Shown: positions 22,396 to 32,160 of the stretch, in pieces | Position numbering within the stretch: position 1 is the stretch's first letter | Layout of the letters: every line of letters begins with the position of its first letter | Assembly: GCF_026000435.1 (NCBI RefSeq) | Contig: NZ_AP026763.1 | Coordinates: 2,542,001 to 2,606,000, forward strand | Source: Vibrio sp. STUT-A11 | GTDB lineage: Bacteria; Pseudomonadota; Gammaproteobacteria; Enterobacterales; Vibrionaceae | DNA: 64,000 nt | Reading direction: 5' to 3' | The notes under the pieces: generated by a model | Database searches by the model: none | The model's input: the letters and a program-made list of their open reading frames with translations, nothing else | What the model was told of the DNA's origin: nothing | Made by a program: the position numbers and the translations under genes

Positions 22396-23820
22396 ATGAG
22401 TAAGAAACTGCTAATTAAAACCTGGGGCTGCCAGATGAACGAATACGATTCATCAAAAATGGCCGACCTGCTTAATGCTGCAAACGGCTACGAGCTGACG
22501 GAAGAGCCAGAGGAAGCAGACGTACTTCTACTTAACACCTGTTCGATCCGTGAAAAAGCGCAAGAAAAAGTTTTCCACCAGCTAGGCCGTTGGAAAACAC
22601 TAAAAGAGAAAAAAGCTGGCGTAGTTATCGGCGTAGGTGGTTGTGTAGCAACGCAAGAAGGCGACCATATTCGTGAGCGTGCTCCGTACGTTGACGTGAT
22701 TTTTGGCCCACAGACTCTGCACCGCTTGCCAGAGATGATCAAACAGTCTCAATCTGACGAAGCGCCAGTCATGGACATTTCTTTCCCAGAAATTGAAAAG
22801 TTTGACCGTCTACCTGAGCCACGCGCAGAAGGTGCAACTGCCTTCGTTTCAATTATGGAAGGCTGTTCTAAATACTGTACTTACTGCGTAGTGCCATACA
22901 CACGTGGTGAAGAAGTTAGCCGTCCGATGGATGACGTATTGTTCGAGATCGCTCAGCTGGCAGAACAAGGCGTGCGTGAAGTAAACCTACTAGGTCAGAA
23001 CGTAAACGCGTACCGTGGCCCAATGCACGATGGTGAGATTTGTTCTTTTGCAGAACTGTTGCGTCTGGTTGCATCTATCGATGGTATTGACCGTATTCGT
23101 TTCACTACTAGCCACCCGCTAGAATTCACCGACGACATCATTGCTGTTTATGAAGATACACCAGAGCTAGTAAGCTTCCTGCACTTACCAGTGCAAAGTG
23201 GTAGTGACCGTATCCTCACCATGATGAAGCGTCCACATACAGGCATCGAGTACAAGTCGATCATCCGTAAACTGCGTAAAGCTCGTCCTGATATTCAAAT
23301 CAGTTCTGACTTTATCGTTGGTTTCCCTGGTGAAACAGATAAAGACTTCCAAGACACCATGAAGCTGATCAAAGACGTAGACTTTGACATGAGCTTCAGC
23401 TTTATCTTCTCTCCTCGCCCTGGTACGCCAGCTGCGGATTACCCATGTGATGTATCTGAACAAGAGAAGAAAGAGCGTTTGTACGAACTACAGCAAACGA
23501 TTAACGCACAAGCTATGCGTTACTCTCGCTTGATGCTTGGTACAGAGCAACGTGTACTGGTTGAAGGCCCTTCGAAGAAAAACCTAATGGAACTGCGCGC
23601 TCGTACAGAAAACAACCGTGTAGTAAACTTTGAAGGTAGCGCCGACCTAATTGGTCAGTTCGTAGACGTGAAGATCGTAGACGTATTTGCAAACTCATTG
23701 CGTGGTGAGCTAGTACGTACTGAAAAAGACATGGACCTTCGTAGTGTGATTTCACCAACGCAAATGATGGCGAAAACACGTCGCGAAGATGAGCTGGGTG
23801 TAGCGACTTTTACGCCTTAA
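22396..23820 (+). CDS. miaB: tRNA-2-methylthio-N6-dimethylallyladenosine synthase
   Basis: MiaB is a radical-SAM methylthiotransferase that converts i6A37 to ms2i6A37 in tRNAs reading UNN codons, including tRNA-Leu and tRNA-Phe types. The protein has 474 residues. The auxiliary cluster uses Cys12, Cys49 and Cys83, and the radical-SAM cluster uses Cys157, Cys161 and Cys164 (CSKYCTYC). A C-terminal TRAM domain spans about residues 378-440. The ATG at 22396 is supported by the GCQMNEYDSSKMAD family start. It leads the miaB-phoH-ybeY-corC-lnt run. Confidence 0.97.
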   Translation: MSKKLLIKTWGCQMNEYDSSKMADLLNAANGYELTEEPEEADVLLLNTCSIREKAQEKVFHQLGRWKTLKEKKAGVVIGVGGCVATQEGDHIRERAPYVDVIFGPQTLHRLPEMIKQSQSDEAPVMDISFPEIEKFDRLPEPRAEGATAFVSIMEGCSKYCTYCVVPYTRGEEVSRPMDDVLFEIAQLAEQGVREVNLLGQNVNAYRGPMHDGEICSFAELLRLVASIDGIDRIRFTTSHPLEFTDDIIAVYEDTPELVSFLHLPVQSGSDRILTMMKRPHTGIEYKSIIRKLRKARPDIQISSDFIVGFPGETDKDFQDTMKLIKDVDFDMSFSFIFSPRPGTPAADYPCDVSEQEKKERLYELQQTINAQAMRYSRLMLGTEQRVLVEGPSKKNLMELRARTENNRVVNFEGSADLIGQFVDVKIVDVFANSLRGELVRTEKDMDLRSVISPTQMMAKTRREDELGVATFTP

Positions 23821-23893
23821 GCTCGTACAAATAGCCATGGAGAGCCTGGTCGTTATCAGGCTCTCATTAAGTGGCAAAAAATGAGAGGCAACA

Positions 23894-24991
23894 TTGAGCA
23901 ATAAAATCGTAACTCTAGAAATTAACCTAGAACCTTCAGACAACCGCCGACTAGCTAGCCTGTGCGGTCCATTCGATGACAACATCAAGCATTTAGAACG
24001 CCGTCTGGGCGTTGAAATCAACCACCGTAGTGACCATTTTACCATTGTTGGTAAACCTCACACTTCTGCAGCCGCGCTTGATATCCTTAAAACACTTTAT
24101 GTCGATACTGCCCCTGTTCGTGGCGAGATCCCAGACATCGAACCTGAGCAGATCCATTTATCGATTAAAGAATCTGGCGTTTTAGAACAAAACACAGAGT
24201 CTAATATTGAGCACGGCAAAGAAGTGTTCGTCAAAACCAAAAAAGGCGTGATCAAACCACGTACCCCTAACCAGGCTCAATACTTGGTTAACATGGTGAC
24301 TCACGATATCTCTTTTGGTATTGGCCCTGCAGGTACGGGTAAGACTTACTTAGCGGTAGCGGCGGCAGTAGATGCGTTGGAACGTCAGGAAATCCGCCGT
24401 ATTCTTTTGACTCGTCCAGCGGTTGAAGCGGGTGAAAAATTGGGCTTCTTGCCTGGCGACCTAAGCCAAAAGGTTGACCCATACCTTCGTCCACTGTACG
24501 ACGCACTGTTCGAAATGCTTGGTTTTGAGCGCGTGGAAAAACTGATCGAACGTAATGTGATCGAAGTTGCGCCTTTGGCATATATGCGTGGCCGCACACT
24601 AAACGACGCATTCATCATTCTGGATGAAAGCCAAAACACGACTGTTGAGCAGATGAAAATGTTCCTGACGCGTATCGGCTTTAACTCACGTGCGGTAATC
24701 ACCGGCGACGTGACTCAGATTGACTTGCCACGTGGTGCAAAATCAGGCCTTCGTCACGCGATTGAAGTACTGAGCGAAGTCGACGACATCAGCTTTAACT
24801 TCTTCCTGGCAGACGACGTTGTGCGCCACCCTGTTGTCGCTCGTATTGTTAACGCGTACGAGAAATGGGAAGCACAAGACCAGAAAGAGCGTAAAGAGTT
24901 TGAAAAGCGCCGTCGTGAAGAGCGTGATGCCAAGTTGCTTGAAGCGGCAAAAGCAGAGTTAAGTGCTCAAGTCACAGAGAGTAAGGAATAA
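23894..24991 (+). CDS. ybeZ: PhoH-like ATPase (YbeZ)
   Basis: The protein has 365 residues. The P-loop is GPAGTGKTYLA and the Walker B region is AFIILDESQNTT. The C-terminus is highly charged (KERKEFEKRRREERDAK). PhoH/YbeZ is an ATPase that works with YbeY in rRNA handling; a helicase-like role has been proposed. The start is a TTG at 23894 after GAGAGG; the nearby ATG at 23881 is out of frame and stops after seven codons. ybeY begins 2 nt after its stop codon. Confidence 0.93.
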   Translation: MSNKIVTLEINLEPSDNRRLASLCGPFDDNIKHLERRLGVEINHRSDHFTIVGKPHTSAAALDILKTLYVDTAPVRGEIPDIEPEQIHLSIKESGVLEQNTESNIEHGKEVFVKTKKGVIKPRTPNQAQYLVNMVTHDISFGIGPAGTGKTYLAVAAAVDALERQEIRRILLTRPAVEAGEKLGFLPGDLSQKVDPYLRPLYDALFEMLGFERVEKLIERNVIEVAPLAYMRGRTLNDAFIILDESQNTTVEQMKMFLTRIGFNSRAVITGDVTQIDLPRGAKSGLRHAIEVLSEVDDISFNFFLADDVVRHPVVARIVNAYEKWEAQDQKERKEFEKRRREERDAKLLEAAKAELSAQVTESKE

Positions 24992-24993
24992 AG

Positions 24994-25458
24994 ATGGCGA
25001 TTGAACTTGATCTTCAACTGGCAGTCGAAAGCGAAGAAGGCTTACCTTCACAGCAAGACTTTCAACTGTGGTTGGATAAGACTATTCCACTGTTTCAGCC
25101 GCAGGCAGAAGTCACCATTAGAATTGTTGATGAACAAGAGAGCCACACTCTGAATCACGACTATCGTGGTAAAGATAAACCAACCAACGTGCTATCTTTC
25201 CCGTTTGAAGTGCCTCCGGGTATGGAAATGGATCTGCTGGGTGATTTGATTATCTGTCGCCAAGTGGTTGAAAAAGAGGCGTTAGAGCAAAATAAACCTC
25301 TGTTAGCACATTGGGCGCATATGGTTGTACATGGCAGCTTGCATCTGCTAGGTTATGATCATATCGAGGATGACGAAGCCGAAGAGATGGAGTCCCTCGA
25401 AACAGAAATCATGCAGGGTATGGGTTATGAAGACCCTTACATTGCTGAAAAAGAGTAA
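24994..25458 (+). CDS. ybeY: Endoribonuclease YbeY, 16S rRNA 3' maturation
   Basis: The protein has 154 residues and is a zinc-dependent single-strand endoribonuclease for 16S rRNA maturation and ribosome quality control. The zinc ligands form HxxxHxxxxxH at His113, His117 and His123 (HGSLHLLGYDH). The conserved RGKDKPTNVLSFPFE block is at residues 58-72. It sits 2 nt after ybeZ, the usual pairing, and before corC. Confidence 0.97.
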   Translation: MAIELDLQLAVESEEGLPSQQDFQLWLDKTIPLFQPQAEVTIRIVDEQESHTLNHDYRGKDKPTNVLSFPFEVPPGMEMDLLGDLIICRQVVEKEALEQNKPLLAHWAHMVVHGSLHLLGYDHIEDDEAEEMESLETEIMQGMGYEDPYIAEKE

Positions 25459-25562
25459 CCTCGGTTGCTCAACAGGGAAAGGCGAATCACCTACATTGCC
25501 CTCGTGTTTGCCTTTCTACGTGAGCTATCACACTTCTGATAGCGTTACTTAATTGAGAAACA

Positions 25563-26462
25563 ATGAACGAAGATAATTCTCCCTCTTCTAGCGAAGGTAA
25601 GAAAGAAAAGGCAGAAGGTCCGAGTAGAAAGTCCTTCTTTGAACGTCTAGGTCAACTTTTCCAGGGCGATCCTAAAGACCGCCAAGAGCTTGTGGATGTT
25701 ATCCGCGACTCAGAAGAAAATGACCTGATTGACCACGACACCCGCGATATGCTCGAAGGTGTGATGGAAATCTCCGAAATGCGCGTGCGTGACATTATGA
25801 TCCCACGTTCGCAAATGGTTACTGTTGAGCGCACTGACGATTTAGACACGCTAATCGCGCTAATTACGGATGCTCAACACTCGCGTTACCCTGTTATCAG
25901 CGAGGACAAGGACCATGTGGAAGGCATTCTACTAGCGAAGGACTTACTCAAATACTTAGGCTCAGGCAGCAACCCATTTGATATTGAAGAAGTGATTCGA
26001 CCTGCAGTTGTGGTTCCGGAAAGCAAACGTGTTGACCGCCTGCTAAAAGAGTTCCGTGAAGAGCGCTATCATATGGCGATTGTTGTCGATGAATTCGGCG
26101 GCGTTTCTGGCCTCGTCACCATTGAAGATATCCTAGAAGAAATCGTTGGCGATATTGAAGATGAGTTCGACGAGTCCGAAGAGACTGACATTCGTAAGCT
26201 AAGCAAACATACGTTTGCTGTCAGGGCTCTGACAACGATTGAAGAGTTTAATGAGACATTCGGCACCAACTTCAGCGATGAAGAAGTGGATACGGTAGGT
26301 GGCATGGTGATGACTGCCTTCGGTCACTTACCTTCTCGTGGTGAGCTGGTTGAAATTGAAAGTTATAACTTCAAAGTCACCGCTGCCGATAACCGTCGTG
26401 TCATTCAACTCCAAGTGACCATTCCAGACGAAGAAGCACTGGTTGAAGCCACTCAAGAGTAA
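25563..26462 (+). CDS. corC: CorC/HlyC-type CBS-domain protein
   Basis: The protein has 299 residues and no transmembrane segments. Residues about 68-185 form a CBS pair (MIPRSQMVTVERTDDLDTL, HMAIVVDEFGGVSGLVTIEDILEEIVGDI), and residues about 205-285 form the CorC/HlyC transporter-associated domain. E. coli CorC (YbeX) was linked to magnesium/cobalt efflux and more recently to ribosome biogenesis, in line with its position after ybeY. The acidic N-terminus is typical. lnt starts about 35 nt after its stop. Confidence 0.93.
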   Translation: MNEDNSPSSSEGKKEKAEGPSRKSFFERLGQLFQGDPKDRQELVDVIRDSEENDLIDHDTRDMLEGVMEISEMRVRDIMIPRSQMVTVERTDDLDTLIALITDAQHSRYPVISEDKDHVEGILLAKDLLKYLGSGSNPFDIEEVIRPAVVVPESKRVDRLLKEFREERYHMAIVVDEFGGVSGLVTIEDILEEIVGDIEDEFDESEETDIRKLSKHTFAVRALTTIEEFNETFGTNFSDEEVDTVGGMVMTAFGHLPSRGELVEIESYNFKVTAADNRRVIQLQVTIPDEEALVEATQE

Positions 26463-26496
26463 CGCGATACCCTACTGGGAATATCAGAAAAATATA

Positions 26497-28014
26497 ATGA
26501 TGAATGTACTCTTTCATCGCCTCAAGCGGCCTTTAGTGGCCGCTTTTGTTGGCGCTTGCACCACTCTGGCTTTTGCTCCTTACCAACTATGGCTGATCGC
26601 GATCCTTAGCCCAGCCATACTGCTTATCCTCCTCGCCAATCAGACGCCTAAACGTGCACTTTGGATTGGTTATTCATGGGGCTTTGGCCAATTTGCCACT
26701 GGTATTAGCTGGGTATACGTCAGTATTGCTGGCTTTGGCGGTATGCCGCTGATTGCCAATCTATTCTTAATGGGTCTATTAGTTGCCTATCTGGCGGTTT
26801 ACTCTGGCCTGTTTGCCTGGCTAAAGAACAAATTCTTCCCTCAAATAACCCTAAGCACTACCCTGCTTGCTGCTCCTGCGCTATGGCTGATTACCGATTG
26901 GCTGCGTGGCTGGGTAATGACCGGCTTCCCATGGTTATGGCTCGGATACAGCCAGATTGACGCCCCGTTAGCGAGTTTTGCACCTATTGGTGGAGTTGAG
27001 CTTCTCACTCTGTTTATTATCATCTCAGCAGGTGCTTTGGCTTACGCTTGGTTGCATAAACAGTGGCTAGTGGTTGTCATACCGGCTGTACTTTTGAGCA
27101 CAGGCTTTGGTATTCGCCAGTATGATTGGGTGACACCTCGCTCTCAGGACATCACCAAAGTCGCGCTCATCCAAGGCAATGTCGACCAAAAACTGAAATG
27201 GCTACCAGCTCAGCGCTGGCCAACCATTATGAAGTACACCGATCTGACTCGTGAAAACTGGGATGCAGATATCATTGTCTGGCCAGAAGCTGCGATTCCC
27301 GCTTTTGAGATTGAAGTGTCTTCATTTCTGCAGAATTTAGACAGTGCAGCGAAAATGAACCGTAGCGCCATTATCACTGGTGTGGTGAATCAGAACGAAG
27401 ACCGACAGTTCTATAACAGCATCCTTTCTCTGGGTGAAACGCCTTACGGTGATTACAGTTTTGACCTGAATGAGCGCTACAATAAGCATCATTTGCTGCC
27501 ATTTGGTGAGTTCGTGCCGTTTGAGGACATCTTACGCCCACTTGCGCCGTTCTTTAATTTGCCGATGTCATCATTCAGTCGTGGTGACTTCGTTCAGCCG
27601 AACATCGTTGCGAATGGCAAGCACATGGCACCCGCTCTGTGTTATGAAATCATCTTTAATGAGCAGGTTCGTCAAAACGTCAACGACGAAACAGACTTTA
27701 TCCTAACGCTGTCTAACGATGCGTGGTTTGGGCATTCGATTGGTCCACTTCAGCATATGGAAATCGCCCGTATGCGCGCCTTGGAACTGGGTAAGCCACT
27801 GATTCGCTCAACGAATAATGGATTAACCGCCGTCACAGACCACAAAGGTAAGATTATCGAGCAGGTACCACAGTTTGAAACCGCAGTACTGCGCGCAGAA
27901 CTGACTCCAACCGATGGGAAAACGCCCTATCGCATCGTTGGTACCTGGCCATTGTATATTTGGGTAGCGATAAGCTTGATGCTCGCCTGGTGGCGAAAAT
28001 CACGTTTAATTTAA
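26497..28014 (+). CDS. lnt: Apolipoprotein N-acyltransferase
   Basis: Lnt adds the third acyl chain to lipoproteins at the outer face of the inner membrane. The product is 505 residues, with about seven N-terminal transmembrane helices (to about residue 215) and a periplasmic nitrilase domain carrying the catalytic Glu in WPEAAIPAFE, Lys in YNKHHLLPFGEFVPFE and Cys in PALCYEIIF. A last helix closes the C-terminus. I place the start at the ATG pair at 26497/26500; the frame extends back into corC without family similarity. A dispersed repeat (copy B) follows. Confidence 0.95.
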   Translation: MMNVLFHRLKRPLVAAFVGACTTLAFAPYQLWLIAILSPAILLILLANQTPKRALWIGYSWGFGQFATGISWVYVSIAGFGGMPLIANLFLMGLLVAYLAVYSGLFAWLKNKFFPQITLSTTLLAAPALWLITDWLRGWVMTGFPWLWLGYSQIDAPLASFAPIGGVELLTLFIIISAGALAYAWLHKQWLVVVIPAVLLSTGFGIRQYDWVTPRSQDITKVALIQGNVDQKLKWLPAQRWPTIMKYTDLTRENWDADIIVWPEAAIPAFEIEVSSFLQNLDSAAKMNRSAIITGVVNQNEDRQFYNSILSLGETPYGDYSFDLNERYNKHHLLPFGEFVPFEDILRPLAPFFNLPMSSFSRGDFVQPNIVANGKHMAPALCYEIIFNEQVRQNVNDETDFILTLSNDAWFGHSIGPLQHMEIARMRALELGKPLIRSTNNGLTAVTDHKGKIIEQVPQFETAVLRAELTPTDGKTPYRIVGTWPLYIWVAISLMLAWWRKSRLI

Positions 28015-28017
28015 TCA

Positions 28018-28154
28018 GTCATCCTGAACCGCGACGAAAGAGCGTGATTCAGGATCTACTATCCGAGTTTGTTATATTTAATGGTGTTCGCTTTAATTTA
28101 CGTGACTGCTTTGAAATCGATTCGTGATGTCGCTATGGCTCCTCGGAATGACGC
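28018..28154. repeat. Dispersed 138-bp element, copy B
   Basis: Begins GTCATCCTGAA and ends GGAATGACG. The block GAGCGTGATTCAGGATCTACTATCCGAG matches the right half of copies A and D in reverse complement (only the first and last parts are conserved). It lies in the convergent gap between lnt and the ybeL-like gene. Confidence 0.7.
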
Positions 28155-28204
28155 TAGTGAGTGACAGTTATTTTAAAAATAGTTAAGCGAACAGCACTAC
28201 CAAC

Positions 28205-28232
28205 TAAAAAAGAGGCGTTGTCGCCTCTTTTT
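28205..28232. terminator. Bidirectional terminator between lnt and the ybeL-like gene
   Basis: AGAGGCG/CGCCTCT stem (28211-28217, 28222-28228) with A5 before and T5 after. Confidence 0.85.
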
Positions 28233-28241
28233 GCATACTTG

Positions 28242-28712
28242 TTAAGGTTTTAAAGACTGGCGACTAAAGCCGGTGTGCCCACACTTGATACATGGAATGA
28301 TAATGGTTGGATGGTTATACGTGGTTTTATGGCCACATTCATCGCAAACTAAGGTACCCAAACCAATCACATCACCAGCTTCATACAGGCCTTGATGCTC
28401 GAGGTCGTCGAATAGTTCAACCCACTCAACCTTGGTCCGATCGGTAATTTCTAACAATCCTTGCCAGATTGAATCTGCAATCGTTAGGTAAAAAGGACCA
28501 CTCTTACTGTCTTCGTAATTTTCAGAAAACTCTTTTAAGTCAGATTTGACGTACGCTTTAATCAGAGCCAACTCATCTTGGGTCAGGTCGTTCGCGGCTT
28601 CCACCACTTTGCCTGACGTCTCTATCGCTTTGTTAACTTCTTCGGGACTGTGCTTCAAGGTTTCAATCACATCCTCGAGCATTTCCTCATAACCTGTTTT
28701 ACGTTTAGGCAT
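28242..28712 (-). CDS. Zinc-ribbon protein, YbeL/DUF1451 family
   Basis: The protein has 156 residues. The N-terminal two thirds are helical and charged. The C-terminus is a zinc ribbon with CDECGHKTTY and CIKCGHTGF. E. coli YbeL is encoded next to leuS in the same divergent arrangement. The function is unknown. The ATG at 28712 follows GGAGGT; the frame opens earlier at 28757 without similarity. Confidence 0.85.
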   Translation of the reverse strand: MPKRKTGYEEMLEDVIETLKHSPEEVNKAIETSGKVVEAANDLTQDELALIKAYVKSDLKEFSENYEDSKSGPFYLTIADSIWQGLLEITDRTKVEWVELFDDLEHQGLYEAGDVIGLGTLVCDECGHKTTYNHPTIIIPCIKCGHTGFSRQSLKP

Positions 28713-28866
28713 AACTGACCTCCATCTTTCTCCTGCCTGCGTGACTTGAGTACGCAAGGGTATAGATTGGCTATTGTTGTGATCCCTAGCTTTAGGTATT
28801 CTATGACGATCTATTTAAGTCTGTTCTAACCGAACTCACAAATTCCAAGATAACCGGATATCATCG

Positions 28867-31455
28867 ATGCAAGAGCAATACAACCCACAAGACATTGAAC
28901 AGAAAGTTCAGAAGCACTGGGATGACAACAAGACCTTTGTTGTAAGTGAAGACCCAAATAAAGAAAAATTCTACTGTCTATCTATGTTCCCATACCCAAG
29001 TGGTCGACTGCACATGGGTCACGTACGTAACTACACCATCGGTGACGTAGTATCTCGTTTCCAACGCCTGCAAGGCAAAAACGTGATGCAACCAATCGGT
29101 TGGGATGCGTTCGGTCTACCAGCAGAAAACGCAGCGGTTAAGAACAACACCGCTCCTGCGCCATGGACTTACGAAAACATCGAGTACATGAAGAACCAAC
29201 TTAAGATGCTTGGTTTGGGTTACGACTGGGACCGTGAATTCGCAACGTGTACGCCAGAGTACTACCGTTGGGAGCAAGAGTTTTTCACTAAGCTGTACGA
29301 AAAAGGCCTGGTTTACAAGAAGATGTCAACAGTTAACTGGGACCCAGTTGACCAGACAGTTCTTGCAAACGAGCAAGTTGTTGACGGCCGCGGCTGGCGT
29401 TCTGGAGCAATCGTTGAGCAGAAAGAGATCCCTCAATGGTTCATCAAGATTACTGAATACGCTCAAGAGCTAATCGACGATCTAGACACACTAGATGGCT
29501 GGCCTGAAATGGTGAAAACCATGCAGCGCAACTGGATTGGTCGCTCTGAAGGTGTTGAACTGCGATTTGCCTTGAAGGAAGGCCAAGTGAAAGGTCAACA
29601 AGACCTGGAAGTTTACACAACGCGTCCAGACACACTAATGGGTGTGACTTACGTGGGTATCGCAGCAGGTCACTCTCTTGCTGCATTGGCAGCAGAGAAC
29701 AACCCAGAGCTTGCTGCGTTTATCGACGAATGTAAGAACAACAAAGTAGCGGAAGCTGAAATGGCGACAATGGAGAAGAAAGGTATGGCGACTGGCCTTA
29801 CTGCAATTCACCCATTGAACGGCCGTGAAGTACCAGTATACGTAGCAAACTTCGTATTGATGGACTACGGTACAGGCGCTGTAATGGCAGTACCTGCACA
29901 TGACCAACGTGACTACGAATTTGCAACTAAGTACGGCCTGGATATCGTTCCTGTCATCAAGCCTGCTGATGGCAGCGAACTAAACATCTCTGAAGAAGCT
30001 TACACTGAGAAAGGTGTACTGTTCGATTCTGGTGAGTTCGACGGTCTTGAATTCCAGGCGGCATTCGATGCAATCGCTGCCAAGCTAGAAGCTGAAGGCA
30101 AAGGTACTAAGACAGTTAACTTCCGTCTACGTGACTGGGGCGTTTCTCGTCAACGTTACTGGGGCGCTCCAATCCCAATGGTAACCACTGAAGATGGTGA
30201 AGTTCACCCGGTACCAGCTGATCAACTACCCGTGATTCTTCCAGAAGACGTGGTTATGGACGGCGTAACGAGCCCAATCAAAGCAGACAAAGAATGGGCG
30301 AAGACTACATTCAACGGCGAACCAGCTCTACGTGAGACTGACACGTTCGATACGTTCATGGAATCTTCTTGGTACTACGCGCGTTACTGTTCACCACAAG
30401 CAGACGACATCCTGGATCCAGAAAAAGCAAACTACTGGCTACCAGTAGACCAGTACATCGGTGGTATCGAGCACGCTTGTATGCACTTATTGTACTCTCG
30501 CTTCTTCCACAAATTACTACGTGATGCAGGTTACGTAACATCTGACGAGCCGTTCAAGCGCCTACTATGTCAAGGCATGGTACTAGCTGATGCATTCTCT
30601 TACGAGAACGAGAAAGGCGGTACAGAGTGGGTTGCGCCTACTGATGTTACTGTAGAGCGTGACGGCAAAGGCCGTATCACTTCTGCTAAAGACAACGAAG
30701 GCCGTGACGTTGAGCACTCAGGCATGATCAAAATGTCTAAGTCGAAGAACAACGGTATCGACCCGCAAGAGATGGTAGACAAATACGGCGCAGATACAGT
30801 GCGTCTATTCATGATGTTCGCTTCTCCAGCAGACATGACACTTGAGTGGCAAGAGTCTGGCGTAGAAGGTGCAAACCGCTTCCTGAAACGTGTTTGGAAA
30901 CTAGTGAAAGAGCACACAGCAAAAGGTGCGGCAGAAGCGGTTAACGCAGATGCACTTTCTGGTGAGCAAAAAGCACTACGTCGTGACGTTCACAAGACCA
31001 TTGCGAAAGTAACCGATGATGTGGCTCGTCGCCAGACATTCAACACGGCTATCGCAGCAATCATGGAACTGATGAACAAGCTAGCGAAAGCACCTCAAGA
31101 GTCTGCACAAGACCGTGCTATCCTTGATGAAGCACTGAGAGCGGTTGTAGCAATGCTTTACCCTATCACTCCGCACATTTCATACGAGCTATGGACCGCA
31201 CTGGGTGAGACTGACATCGACAACGCGACTTGGCCAACATTCGATGAGAAAGCACTGGTTGAAGATGAAAAAACCATCGTTGTTCAAGTTAACGGTAAGC
31301 TACGTGCGAAATTGACTGTTGCTGCAGATGCAACCAAAGAACAAGTTGAAGAGCTTGGTCTGAACGATGAGAACGTCACTAAGTTCACTGAAGATAAAAC
31401 CATCCGTAAAGTGATTTACGTTCCGGGTAAACTTCTGAACATCGTTGCAAACTAA
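28867..31455 (+). CDS. leuS: Leucyl-tRNA synthetase
   Basis: LeuS charges tRNA-Leu; eleven tRNA-Leu genes stand 10 kb away. The protein has 862 residues, the normal size. The class I signature HMGH is at 49-52 (PYPSGRLHMGHVRNY). The editing (CP1) domain lies at about 225-415, with TTRPDTLMGVTY and the Asp of MAVPAHDQRDYEF. KMSKS occurs around residue 620. The C-terminal anticodon and tail domains are complete. The ATG at 28867 reads MQEQYNPQDIE, the family start. Confidence 0.99.
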   Translation: MQEQYNPQDIEQKVQKHWDDNKTFVVSEDPNKEKFYCLSMFPYPSGRLHMGHVRNYTIGDVVSRFQRLQGKNVMQPIGWDAFGLPAENAAVKNNTAPAPWTYENIEYMKNQLKMLGLGYDWDREFATCTPEYYRWEQEFFTKLYEKGLVYKKMSTVNWDPVDQTVLANEQVVDGRGWRSGAIVEQKEIPQWFIKITEYAQELIDDLDTLDGWPEMVKTMQRNWIGRSEGVELRFALKEGQVKGQQDLEVYTTRPDTLMGVTYVGIAAGHSLAALAAENNPELAAFIDECKNNKVAEAEMATMEKKGMATGLTAIHPLNGREVPVYVANFVLMDYGTGAVMAVPAHDQRDYEFATKYGLDIVPVIKPADGSELNISEEAYTEKGVLFDSGEFDGLEFQAAFDAIAAKLEAEGKGTKTVNFRLRDWGVSRQRYWGAPIPMVTTEDGEVHPVPADQLPVILPEDVVMDGVTSPIKADKEWAKTTFNGEPALRETDTFDTFMESSWYYARYCSPQADDILDPEKANYWLPVDQYIGGIEHACMHLLYSRFFHKLLRDAGYVTSDEPFKRLLCQGMVLADAFSYENEKGGTEWVAPTDVTVERDGKGRITSAKDNEGRDVEHSGMIKMSKSKNNGIDPQEMVDKYGADTVRLFMMFASPADMTLEWQESGVEGANRFLKRVWKLVKEHTAKGAAEAVNADALSGEQKALRRDVHKTIAKVTDDVARRQTFNTAIAAIMELMNKLAKAPQESAQDRAILDEALRAVVAMLYPITPHISYELWTALGETDIDNATWPTFDEKALVEDEKTIVVQVNGKLRAKLTVAADATKEQVEELGLNDENVTKFTEDKTIRKVIYVPGKLLNIVAN

Positions 31456-31511
31456 TCATAGTCTGCAATATATCTCAGCTTAGCGAACTTATTCGCTAAC
31501 CAAGAGTCATT

Positions 31512-31540
31512 AAACAGGGTAGTCCTCTACCCTGTTTATT
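31512..31540 (+). terminator. Hairpin after leuS (weak terminator)
   Basis: AAACAGGGTA/TACCCTGTTT stem (31512-31521, 31528-31537) with a short, broken T tail. Partial read-through into lptE is likely. Confidence 0.55.
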
Positions 31541-31612
31541 TACCTCAAACCATTCCCACTGAGTGGTTTAAGGTAAATATCCCCCTTATGCAATTTAGGA
31601 TGAATACAATCA

Positions 31613-32155
31613 ATGCGCTTTTTCTCTTTGATTAAACTACCTGTGGTATTGGTATTAGCCGGACTTCTCTCTGCCTGTGGTTTTCACCTTCGCGGCGAAT
31701 ACTCTGTGCCGGAAGAGCTGCACACCATGTCATTCACTAGCTATGATGAATACAATCAGCTAACCCGCTACGTGAAATCTCAGCTCACACTGAATAAAGT
31801 GGAATTAGTTCAACCATCATCAAGCGTACCAAACCTACATCTGATTGAGACAAGCCTTGAAGAACGTACGCTATCGTTATACCAAAACAGCCGTGCGGCA
31901 GAGAAAGAACTGACTTACGTTGTACAGTACCGTGTCACTATTCCAGGTTATGGCGCCAAGAACTACACCACCACGGTCAATCGTAATTACCTGGATAACC
32001 CACTGACAGCTTTGGCTAAGTCGGTTGAACGCGACGTGATTAAAGATGAAATGCACTTACAAGCTGCCAAGCAAATGATGCGTCAGTTAGGCCAGGTCCG
32101 TGCAGAATACGAGTCAGACGAAGTTAACCAGCCAACCACGAACTCAAATTCATAA
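31613..32155 (+). CDS. lptE: LPS-assembly lipoprotein LptE
   Basis: LptE plugs the LptD barrel and helps insert lipopolysaccharide in the outer membrane. The protein has 180 residues. The lipoprotein signal ends LSAC (Cys22), followed by the family opening GFHLRGEYSVPEELHTM. The C-terminal tail is Asn/Thr-rich and probably disordered. holA starts 5 nt downstream, the standard leuS-lptE-holA order. Confidence 0.95.
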   Translation: MRFFSLIKLPVVLVLAGLLSACGFHLRGEYSVPEELHTMSFTSYDEYNQLTRYVKSQLTLNKVELVQPSSSVPNLHLIETSLEERTLSLYQNSRAAEKELTYVVQYRVTIPGYGAKNYTTTVNRNYLDNPLTALAKSVERDVIKDEMHLQAAKQMMRQLGQVRAEYESDEVNQPTTNSNS

Positions 32156-32160
32156 TTAAC